NCBI RefSeq assembly: GCF_900100495.1
Contig: NZ_FNCT01000007.1
Location: 186,001-250,000, forward strand
DNA length: 64,000 nt
Direction of reading: 5' to 3'
Source of the DNA: Pseudomonas benzenivorans
GTDB lineage: Bacteria > Pseudomonadota > Gammaproteobacteria > Pseudomonadales > Pseudomonadaceae
How positions within the stretch are numbered: position 1 is the stretch's first letter; the number at the start of each line of letters is the position of its first letter. This document shows positions 55,880 through 62,972 of the stretch, piece after piece. A program made the position numbers and the translations under genes. The notes under the pieces were generated by a model, which was not told where the DNA came from, did no database searches, and was given only the letters and a program-made list of their open reading frames with translations.

Positions 55880-56902
55880 TTAGAGCCCGCGGGCCTTGAG
55901 CTGCGCATCGAGGCGCGGATACACCCGCCGCGCATTCCCTTCGAAGACCCGGTGCCTGTCCTGCGGCGAGAGGGCGAGCGCATCGATATAGCGCCGGGTG
56001 TCGTCGAAATGCTGGCCGGTTTCGGGGTCCAAGCCGCGCACCGCACCGATCATCTCCGAGCCGAACAGGATGTTGTCGATGTCGATCACCTCGAACAGCA
56101 GGTCGATACCCGGCTGGTGGTAGACGCAGGTGTCGAAGAACACATTCTGCATCACGTGGCTGGTCAGGGACGGCTTGTTCAGCATGTCGGCCAGCCCGCG
56201 ATAGCGACCCCAGTGGTAGGGCACGGCGCCACCGCCATGGGGAATGATGAGGCGCAGCTCGGGAAAATCGCTGAACAGATCACCCTGCAGCAACTGCATG
56301 AAGGCCGTGGTGTCGGCGTTGATGTAGTGCGCGCCGGTGGTGTGGAAGCAGGCGTTGCATGAGCCGGAAACGTGGATCATCGCCGGCACGTCGAGTTCGA
56401 TCATCTTCTCGAAGAACGGATACCAGGCGCGGTCGGTCAGCGGCGGCGCGGTCCAGTGGCCGCCCGACGGGTCGGGGTTGAGGTTGCAGCCGACGAAGCC
56501 CAGTTCGTTGACGCAGCGCTCCAGCTCGTGGATCGAGTGGGCGATGGGCACCCCCGGCGATTGCGGCAACTGGCAGACGCCGAAGAAGTGCTGCGGAAAC
56601 AGCGCGACTATCCGCGCGATCAGGTCGTTGCAGGCGCGGGTCCAGGCCAGGCTGATGCTCTCGTCGCCGACATGGTGGCCCATACCGGCGGCGCGGGGCG
56701 AAAAGATGCTCATGTCGATGCCGCGCTGCTGCAGCAGGCGCAGCTGGTTGCCTTCGATCGAGGCGCGAATCTCGTCGTCGCCGATCCCCGGGTAGAGGGG
56801 CGCTGTCCCCGCCCCGTCCTGGGCGTAGCGGACTTGCGCCTCGCGGAAGGCGTGGTGCTGTTGCGGTTCGGTGGTGTAGTGGCAGTGGCAGTCGATGATC
56901 AT
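55880..56902 (-). CDS. ligJ: 4-oxalomesaconate hydratase (LigJ)
   Basis: 340-aa amidohydrolase-2 enzyme that hydrates 4-oxalomesaconate to 4-carboxy-4-hydroxy-2-oxoadipate in the protocatechuate/gallate 4,5-cleavage pathway. Metal site starts at MIIDCHCHYT; other conserved parts are NLNPDPSGGHWTAPPLTDR, CFHTTGAHYINADTTAFMQ, PHGGGAVPYHWGR and EGNARRVYPRLDA, all as in the Sphingobium LigJ as I recall it. AAGAGAG precedes the ATG. Leftward, with its own motif-bearing promoter. Confidence 0.92.
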   Translation of the reverse strand: MIIDCHCHYTTEPQQHHAFREAQVRYAQDGAGTAPLYPGIGDDEIRASIEGNQLRLLQQRGIDMSIFSPRAAGMGHHVGDESISLAWTRACNDLIARIVALFPQHFFGVCQLPQSPGVPIAHSIHELERCVNELGFVGCNLNPDPSGGHWTAPPLTDRAWYPFFEKMIELDVPAMIHVSGSCNACFHTTGAHYINADTTAFMQLLQGDLFSDFPELRLIIPHGGGAVPYHWGRYRGLADMLNKPSLTSHVMQNVFFDTCVYHQPGIDLLFEVIDIDNILFGSEMIGAVRGLDPETGQHFDDTRRYIDALALSPQDRHRVFEGNARRVYPRLDAQLKARGL

Positions 56903-57016
56903 GGGAACTCTCTTGGTCTTTTGGTCGGCAATCAGCGGGACGCGTGCTGTCAGGCGTACAGGGCTGGCGGCGTCCTGAACGACTTGCCCGCCAAGCGCAC
57001 TGCGCACTATCGAGAT

Positions 57017-57046
57017 ATTGACATTCCATTAAGTATTCGAATACTT
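57017..57046 (-). promoter_or_regulatory. 16-bp perfect palindrome and TGGAATGTCAAT block before ligJ
   Basis: AAGTATTCGAATACTT (57031-57046) is a perfect palindrome. On the minus strand it is followed two bases later by TGGAATGTCAAT (57028-57017), in the same phase as at 53526-53555. It lies 115 bases upstream of the ligJ start. A good operator/promoter candidate. Confidence 0.65.
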
Positions 57047-57145
57047 GAAAGTATTATTTCGTCAGTCGGGATTGTCAATGTCCGCACCTGCAGCGTGCGC
57101 ATGCCCGGCAACATCGATGGATAACTGCAATGGAGTCAGCAGCCG

Positions 57146-57448
57146 ATGAGTCGAGTCCACCGCTACCAAGTCACCCTCACGCCGCTGCCGGAGGCGGGCA
57201 GCAATGGCGGCGACACCCCGCCGGCGCTGGTATTCACCCACCACAACCATGACGACCTGGTGCAGATAACCGAGCGCGTTCGCCAGGCGAGCGGGCTCGA
57301 CGCGGACTCGGCCGCCGCCACTGCGGTGGGGTTGAAGCTGCTCGGCGGGGTCATGCTCAGCGAACGCGACAACCCGCTGTTCGATGGTCTGCGCCAGCCG
57401 CTGCGCGAGTTAATTCAGGCACTGAAAGCGTTGAGCAAGCGCGGCTGA
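57146..57448 (+). CDS. DUF3861 family protein
   Basis: 100 aa. SRVHRYQVTLTPLP at the start and FTHHNHDDLVQITERVRQAS, AVGLKLLGGVML and PLFDGLRQPLRELIQALK fit DUF3861, a small family of unknown role. It lies between the ligJ promoter and ligK, in the direction of ligK, so it may be co-regulated. Confidence 0.8.
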   Translation: MSRVHRYQVTLTPLPEAGSNGGDTPPALVFTHHNHDDLVQITERVRQASGLDADSAAATAVGLKLLGGVMLSERDNPLFDGLRQPLRELIQALKALSKRG

Positions 57449-57493
57449 CGGCCGGGCGCGAAGGGGCGAGGAGTGGTTTCGGCTGAAATATAC

Positions 57494-57530
57494 CAAGTGG
57501 TACTTGAATGCTTTTGAGTATGTTAATACT
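57494..57530 (+). promoter_or_regulatory. Operator-like palindromes before ligK
   Basis: CAAGTGGTACTTG (57494-57506) and AGTATGTTAATACT (57517-57530). The second repeats the AGTAT-N4-ATAC pattern found before ligJ and the dehydrogenase. It is about 195 bases upstream of the ligK start, in a 277-bp gap with no gene. Confidence 0.5.
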
Positions 57531-57725
57531 ATCGGTAGCAGATGTCGCAGCAGCTGATACGCGATCAATGCCGAGCCTGGCCTCTGTCCTGCGGCGGCGA
57601 ATCTCGCGTCCTGGTGCCTGTAGCGGGTCAGGTCCCGTTGGCATCCGGCTCGACAGCTCCGACACCTCCAAAAAAGCGGGACGACCCCATTCACCCGCCT
57701 CTGGCCCAACAACAGGAAGCATGCA

Positions 57726-58415
57726 ATGGCAATCGTAGTGACGAACGTGCGGCGAACGGACGAGCAGCTGGTGCTCGGCCTCGGCGAAGTGGGTGTGGCC
57801 ACCGTGCATGAGGCGCAGGGGCGCAGAGGGCTGCTGGCTTCTCACCTGCGGCCTATCTATCGCCCGGCGAAGATCGCCGGCAACGCCCTGACCTGCGAAG
57901 TCGCGCCGGGAGACAACTGGATGATCCACGTGGCGGTCGAGCAGGCCCGACCCGGCGATATCCTGGTCGTGGTGCCGACCTCACCCTGCGAGGACGGCTA
58001 CTTCGGCGATCTGCTCGGCGCCGCACTCAAGGCGCGCGGCGTGCGGGGGTTGGTGATCGATGCCGGGGTGCGCGATGTCGCCACCCTCACCGAGATGGGC
58101 TTCCCGGTCTGGTCGAAGGCGATCTCGGCGCAAGGGACGGTCAAGGAAACCTTGGCCAACGTCCAGGTTCCGGTGGTCTGTGGCGGGGTGTTGATTCATC
58201 CGGGGGACGTGATAGTCGCCGATGACGACGGTGTCTGTGTCGTGCCGCATGCCCAGGCCGAGCGCGTGCTGGCCATCGCACAGTTGCGCGAGACCGACGA
58301 AGGCGAGAAGCGCCGGCGCTACGAGGCTGGCGAACTCAGCCTCGACCTCAACGATATGCGCCCGCGCTTGGCGCAGAAGGGCCTGAGGTACGTCGAGTTC
58401 GGTTCCGAAGGCTAG
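57726..58415 (+). CDS. ligK: 4-carboxy-4-hydroxy-2-oxoadipate aldolase/oxaloacetate decarboxylase (LigK)
   Basis: 229 aa, RraA-fold class II aldolase that splits the LigJ product into pyruvate and oxaloacetate. Family parts: [16 protein letters not shown] near residue 23, [20 protein letters not shown], the loop [27 protein letters not shown] (in pieces; Gly-x-x-x-Gly-Asp and Arg-Asp hold Mg and substrate) and [21 protein letters not shown] precedes the ATG. It works directly after LigJ. Confidence 0.92.
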   Translation: MAIVVTNVRRTDEQLVLGLGEVGVATVHEAQGRRGLLASHLRPIYRPAKIAGNALTCEVAPGDNWMIHVAVEQARPGDILVVVPTSPCEDGYFGDLLGAALKARGVRGLVIDAGVRDVATLTEMGFPVWSKAISAQGTVKETLANVQVPVVCGGVLIHPGDVIVADDDGVCVVPHAQAERVLAIAQLRETDEGEKRRRYEAGELSLDLNDMRPRLAQKGLRYVEFGSEG

Positions 58416-58489
58416 AGCGCAGAGGGATCTACTCGGTTTCAGCGGTCTGCATTTGTTTGCATTTTCCCAACCTCTCGGAGTACGCATTG

Positions 58490-58897
58490 ATGAACGCCTT
58501 CCAATCACCACTGATTCTGGCCGGTCGCATGCTGCTGGCACTGCTGTTCCTCCTGGCGGGGATCGACAAGCTGGCGGACATCGCCGGCACCGCTGGCTAT
58601 ATCGCGAGCGTCGGGTTGCCGGCGGCGACCCCCTTGGCCGTGCTGTCCGGCGTCTTCGAAGTCCTCGCCGCCCTGGCCCTCGCCGTGGGCTGGCAGGCGC
58701 GCTGGGCGGCACTGAGCCTGGCGCTGTTCACCCTGTTGACCAACCTGCTGTTCCACAACTTCTGGGCCCTGCCGGCCGACCAGGTGTACATGGCGCAGAT
58801 CAAGTTCATGAAGAACCTCTCCATCGTCGGCGGCATGCTGGTCGTTGCCGCGCTTGGCGCGGGGCCGCTGAGCCTGGATGCGCGGCGTGCCAATTGA
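58490..58897 (+). CDS. DoxX-family membrane protein (copy 2)
   Basis: 135 aa with four TM segments. ILAGRMLLALLFLLAGIDKL is the DoxX hallmark, followed by LSGVFEVLAALALAVGWQAR and NLLFHNFWALP. GGAG 9 bases before the ATG at 58490. It follows ligK after 74 bp and is likely in its transcript. A role in electron transfer or redox protection is inferred only. Confidence 0.85.
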   Translation: MNAFQSPLILAGRMLLALLFLLAGIDKLADIAGTAGYIASVGLPAATPLAVLSGVFEVLAALALAVGWQARWAALSLALFTLLTNLLFHNFWALPADQVYMAQIKFMKNLSIVGGMLVVAALGAGPLSLDARRAN

Positions 58898-59245
58898 CGC
58901 CAAGGGCCGCGGGACGAGGCCATGCGGCTCCCGCGTGCAGAGCCTGGACGTGCTGGCGGTCGGCGGCCATGAGGCGCTCGCGTAGTCGCCCGTGCCGCCG
59001 CGGCTGCTCACCCGACATCGATTTCAATTGGTAGGTCGGGCGAGCGCTTCTCCCCTGGGCCAATGCGGCTCGATCCGCGCGCTCAAGTCTTGCCCTTCCC
59101 ATGGCTAACGAGGCGCCGCGACCACCGCCCACGGCTGGCTGCCGTGCGGCGAGCCGCACCCGCCGATTGGCCAATCAGTCACATCGGCCCTCGTCCCCGC
59201 AGCGTTGCTTTTTCGCTTGACTTCGCAAGGAAGCGGGAATACTTT
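58898..59245. other. 348-bp stretch without a supported gene
   Basis: After the second DoxX gene. Open frames exist on both strands but show neither ribosome sites nor domains. Composition shifts from GC-rich to AT-rich near 59225, where the promoter of the next operon begins. Confidence 0.5.
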
Positions 59246-59293
59246 TTGTGCATAAAGCAAAATTAAAGGCACAAAAAATACAATGGTGCACAA
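59246..59293 (+). promoter_or_regulatory. Three CACAA-type operator sites phased at 19 bp
   Basis: TTGTGCATAA (59246-59255), AAAGGCACAA (59265-59274) and TGGTGCACAA (59284-59293) have centres at 59250.5, 59269.5 and 59288.5, that is, exactly 19 bp apart. They lie 52-99 bases before the GlcG-like gene. Core and spacing equal those at 53439-53469, so one regulator probably binds both. Confidence 0.6.
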
Positions 59294-59344
59294 AATTGGA
59301 AGTCGTACGAACTGCTTTGCCATCTGCCCCAGAGGACCCTTGCC

Positions 59345-59761
59345 ATGCGTATGAAGCCAGAACTGGAGTTGAGCGAAGTGGACGGCATGCTGGCCGCGGC
59401 GGAGGAGGAAGCGCTGCGCAACGGCTGGGCGGTGTCCATTGCGATCGTCGATGACGGCGGCTACCTGCTGGCTTTCCGCCGCCTGGCCGGCGCCTCCAGA
59501 TCCTCGGCGCAAATCGCCATCGACAAGGCTCGCAGCGCCGCCATCACCCGCAGGCCCACGCGTTTCTTCGAAGAGATGCTGGCAGCGGGGCGCACTGGCG
59601 CCGCCTCGTTGGCCGGGGTCATTCCCATGGTCGGCGGCCTGCCGGCCCTGTTCGACGGCCAGGTCGTCGGCGCCATCGCCGTCAGCGGCGTGAAAGGCGA
59701 GTTCGACGAGCAAATCGCCGCGGCCGGCCTGGCTTTTCTCACTCGATGCGAAGGCCGCTGA
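59345..59761 (+). CDS. GlcG/HbpS-family protein
   Basis: 138 aa. SIAIVDDGGYLLAFRRLAGA, SAQIAIDKARSAAITRRPT and VIPMVGGLPALFDGQVVGAI are the family core (haem-degrading/GlcG). Members bind haem or cobalamin or have unproven roles in glycolate and aromatic loci. No signal peptide, so cytosolic. GAGG lies upstream. It leads the operon that continues with DUF1302. Confidence 0.85.
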   Translation: MRMKPELELSEVDGMLAAAEEEALRNGWAVSIAIVDDGGYLLAFRRLAGASRSSAQIAIDKARSAAITRRPTRFFEEMLAAGRTGAASLAGVIPMVGGLPALFDGQVVGAIAVSGVKGEFDEQIAAAGLAFLTRCEGR

Positions 59762-59883
59762 GCCCGCATCACTCTCCAGCCGAACGCAGCAAGAGGAAGC
59801 CAGCTACCCGTACACCCGTTATCCCGTGCCGCGGCACGATGTAGACCAGCTGTCACAACAACAAAAAAGCAGAAGAGGTTTCC

Positions 59884-61524
59884 ATGAAAGTGCAGCAAAA
59901 ACTCCGGGCCCGCTCGGAAACTCCGCCGTACAAGCTCAGCTCCATTGGCGCGGCCGTGGCCCTGTGCACGTCGCTCAATGCCTATGCATTCCAGCTCGAC
60001 ACCGGCGTCGAGGGCCTAACCGCGAGCTGGGACAATACCCTCAAGTACAGCAACTCCTTTCGCGTCAAAGGCCGTGAAGACAATCTCGCTGGTGACCCAG
60101 GCACGATCAACAATGACGATGGCGACCGCAACTTCAGCACCGGCCTGATTTCCAACCGCCTGGACCTGCTTTCCGAGCTGGACCTCAAGTACCAGGACGT
60201 CGGCGCCCGTCTCAGCGGTGCGGCCTGGTACGACACGGTCTACAACGAGGACAACGACAACGATTCGCCCGCCACCGCCAACCAGCTCAGCGTGCGCCAC
60301 GACCAGTTCACCGAGGACACCGAGAAGCTGCACGGGCGCAAGGGCGAACTGCTCGATGCCTTCGTCTATGGCGCCCGCGATATCGGCTCGACGCGTCTGT
60401 CGGCCCGGTTGGGCCAGTTCAACCAGATCTACGGCGAGAGCCTGTTCTTCGGCGCCAACGGCATCGCCAATGCCCAGTCGACCGTCGACCTGATCAAGCT
60501 GCAATCGGTGCCCGGCTCGCAGTTCAAGGAAATCCTCATGCCGACCGAGCAGGCCTCGGTCAACTGGCAGCTGAGCGACACCGTCAGCGTGGGCGCCTAC
60601 TACCAGTTCGAGTGGAACAAGACCCGTCTCCCGGGCGCGGGCAGCTATTTCAGCAACGGCGATTTCGTCGGCGAGGGTGCCGAGAGCGTGTTCTTCCCGA
60701 CCGGGCGGCTGATCCATGGCGACGACATCGATGCCCGCGATTCCGGGCAGTTCGGTGCCCAGCTCAAGTTCAGCATCGAGGACTGGGAGTTCGGCCTGTA
60801 TGCCGCCAAATACCATGACAAGACGCCGATCTTCTATTTCCGTCCGGGGTTCATTCCGGGTAACGACGACAGCTACGTGAATGTCTACGCCGAGGACATC
60901 AAGGTCTATGGCGCCAGCTTCAGCACCGTCATCGGCGAGGCCAACGTCGCCGGTGAGGTATCGATGCGGGTCGATACGCCGTTGGCGGCAACCGGCGGGG
61001 TGGTGCTGACCGGCATGGCTGCCGACAACGATTCGAACCCGGCCTACCCGATCGGCGACTCGCTGCATGCCCAGGTGTCGATGGTCAACCTGTATGGCGG
61101 CTCCAGCCTGTGGGATGCCGCGGCGTTGGTGGGTGAACTGGCGTTCAACCGACGCCTGAGCGTCAAGGAAAACGCCGACCAGCTCGACCCCAACGCTACC
61201 CGCGATGCCTACTCGCTGCGCTTCACCTTCGAACCGCAGTACTTCCAGGTGATGCCTGGTGTCGACCTGCAGGTTCCGATCACCGTCGGCTACACCCCCT
61301 ACGGTCGCTCCTCGGTCACCCCGCTGGCGTTCAGCCCCGAGCATGGTGGCGACTTCACCATCGGCCTCAAGGCCGACTACCAGAAGGCTTGGTACGCCTC
61401 GCTCAGCTACACCAACTTCTTCGGCGATGGCGCGCCAATCGTCGATTCGCATAACGCTTACACCTACAAGCAGACCCTGAAGGACAGGGATTTCATCGCC
61501 TTCTCGATCCAACGCACCTTCTAG
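59884..61524 (+). CDS. DUF1302 outer-membrane protein
   Basis: 546 aa. Signal peptide about 1-36 (ends SLNAYA), then the DUF1302 start FQLDTGVEGLTASWDNTLKY and alternating beta strands to the C-terminal Phe (FIAFSIQRTF), suggesting a large outer-membrane barrel. Function unknown. DUF1302 genes are regularly followed by DUF1329, as here 26 bases on, and by a YCF48-like and an RND/MMPL gene. Confidence 0.88.
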   Translation: MKVQQKLRARSETPPYKLSSIGAAVALCTSLNAYAFQLDTGVEGLTASWDNTLKYSNSFRVKGREDNLAGDPGTINNDDGDRNFSTGLISNRLDLLSELDLKYQDVGARLSGAAWYDTVYNEDNDNDSPATANQLSVRHDQFTEDTEKLHGRKGELLDAFVYGARDIGSTRLSARLGQFNQIYGESLFFGANGIANAQSTVDLIKLQSVPGSQFKEILMPTEQASVNWQLSDTVSVGAYYQFEWNKTRLPGAGSYFSNGDFVGEGAESVFFPTGRLIHGDDIDARDSGQFGAQLKFSIEDWEFGLYAAKYHDKTPIFYFRPGFIPGNDDSYVNVYAEDIKVYGASFSTVIGEANVAGEVSMRVDTPLAATGGVVLTGMAADNDSNPAYPIGDSLHAQVSMVNLYGGSSLWDAAALVGELAFNRRLSVKENADQLDPNATRDAYSLRFTFEPQYFQVMPGVDLQVPITVGYTPYGRSSVTPLAFSPEHGGDFTIGLKADYQKAWYASLSYTNFFGDGAPIVDSHNAYTYKQTLKDRDFIAFSIQRTF

Positions 61525-61550
61525 TTCCAGCCTTGCTGAGGAGAACAATA

Positions 61551-62903
61551 ATGAATACCTATGCATTCGTGGTTTCGGCGACGCTCACCCTCGCTCTGGC
61601 GATCGGTCAGGCCCATGCCGCCGTTTCCGCCGACCAAGCCAATGCCCTGAAAGACACCCTGACCCCCCTGGGCGCGGAAAAGGCCGGCAACAGCGACGGC
61701 AGCATCCCGGCCTGGACCGGCGGGCTGACTGGCGAAGTGGCTGGCGCCACCTTCGGCGACGTGCCCGCCGACCCCTTCCCCGGCGAGCAGCCGCTGCTGC
61801 GGATCACCGCGCAGAACGCCGCGCAATACGCCGACAAGCTGAGCGAAGGCACCCTGGCGCTGCTGAACAAGTACCCGGACAAGTTCCACCTGGATGTCTA
61901 TCCGACCCATCGCACCGCCGCGGCCCCGCAAGAGGTCTACGACAATACTTACGCCAACGCCAGCAACTGCAAGCTGACCCAGGGCGGGCTGTCCGTCGAG
62001 GGCTGCTACGGCGGTATCCCGTTCCCGATTCCGCAGGACGGCAACGAAGTGCTGTGGAACTTCCTGCTGCGCGTCGAAGCCGAGTCGATCGAGATGGGTT
62101 ACATCAACATGATCGGCAACTCGGACGGCTCGCGCACCCTGGCCAGCCGCGGCGTGGAGAACTGGCAGTACCCCTACTACTACCAGGATGGCAGCCTCGA
62201 CAAATGGTCCGGGCACTACGCCAAGCTGCGCTTCCTGACCAGCGAACCGCCGTTCAAGGCCGGCGAATCCCTGGTCACCCATGACGGCATCGACTCGAAG
62301 AACCCGCGCGAGGCCTGGCAGTACCTGGTTGGCCAGCGCCGGGTAAGGCGCGCCCCGACCGTCGGCTACGACACGCCGGACTTCGTCGCCTCCGGGGCCA
62401 ACTACTTCGATGAGGTGCATGGCTTCATCGGCCATCCCGACCGCTACCAGTGGAAGCTGGTGGGCAAGAAGGAGCTGTACATCCCCTACAACCTCAACAA
62501 GTTCCATGCCGAGTCGCGCGACGCTGTCTACACCGAGAATGTCCTCAATTCCGACAAGATGCGCTGGGAGCTGCACCGGGTCTGGGAGCTCGAAGCCACG
62601 GTTGCGCCGGGCAAACGCCATGCCGTGCCCAAGCGCCGCTTCTTCATCGATGAGGACAGCTGGACCATCGCCCTGGCGGATGGTTACGACGCCGAAGGCA
62701 AGCTCTGGCGGGTGATCCAGACCCTGCCGTTCGCGGTGCCGAAGATTCCCGCCGTGGTGGTCAAGCCGGTGGTCATCTACAACCTGCAGGCCAACACCTA
62801 CAGCGTGGTGCAGGGGCTCAACGGCGAAAGCTACAAGGTCATCCCTCGCAAGTCGGAAAACTTCTTCACCGGTAACGCAGTGGCCTCCGGTTCGGTCCGC
62901 TAA
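61551..62903 (+). CDS. DUF1329 periplasmic protein (LolB/LolA-like fold group)
   Basis: 450 aa. Signal peptide about 1-23 (ends QAHA). DUF1329 marks: LTPLGAEKAGNSDGSIPAWT (near residue 40), GIPFPIPQDGNEVLWNFLLR and PKRRFFIDEDSWTIALADGY. Related folds carry lipids in the periplasm, so a lipid or hydrophobic-substrate carrier is plausible (inference). GAGGAGAA lies 5 bases before the ATG at 61551. Confidence 0.88.
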   Translation: MNTYAFVVSATLTLALAIGQAHAAVSADQANALKDTLTPLGAEKAGNSDGSIPAWTGGLTGEVAGATFGDVPADPFPGEQPLLRITAQNAAQYADKLSEGTLALLNKYPDKFHLDVYPTHRTAAAPQEVYDNTYANASNCKLTQGGLSVEGCYGGIPFPIPQDGNEVLWNFLLRVEAESIEMGYINMIGNSDGSRTLASRGVENWQYPYYYQDGSLDKWSGHYAKLRFLTSEPPFKAGESLVTHDGIDSKNPREAWQYLVGQRRVRRAPTVGYDTPDFVASGANYFDEVHGFIGHPDRYQWKLVGKKELYIPYNLNKFHAESRDAVYTENVLNSDKMRWELHRVWELEATVAPGKRHAVPKRRFFIDEDSWTIALADGYDAEGKLWRVIQTLPFAVPKIPAVVVKPVVIYNLQANTYSVVQGLNGESYKVIPRKSENFFTGNAVASGSVR

Positions 62904-62972
62904 GCGTCAGGCGCAGAAGGAAAGGCGCGCTCACCCGCGCCTCTCTCCTTTCGATTTTCGAGGTAGACAGTC

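Noticed and set aside
58453..59245. Plus-strand frames after ligK and DoxX as a further gene
   Set aside because: They overlap the DoxX gene out of frame or run over non-coding sequence without start signals.
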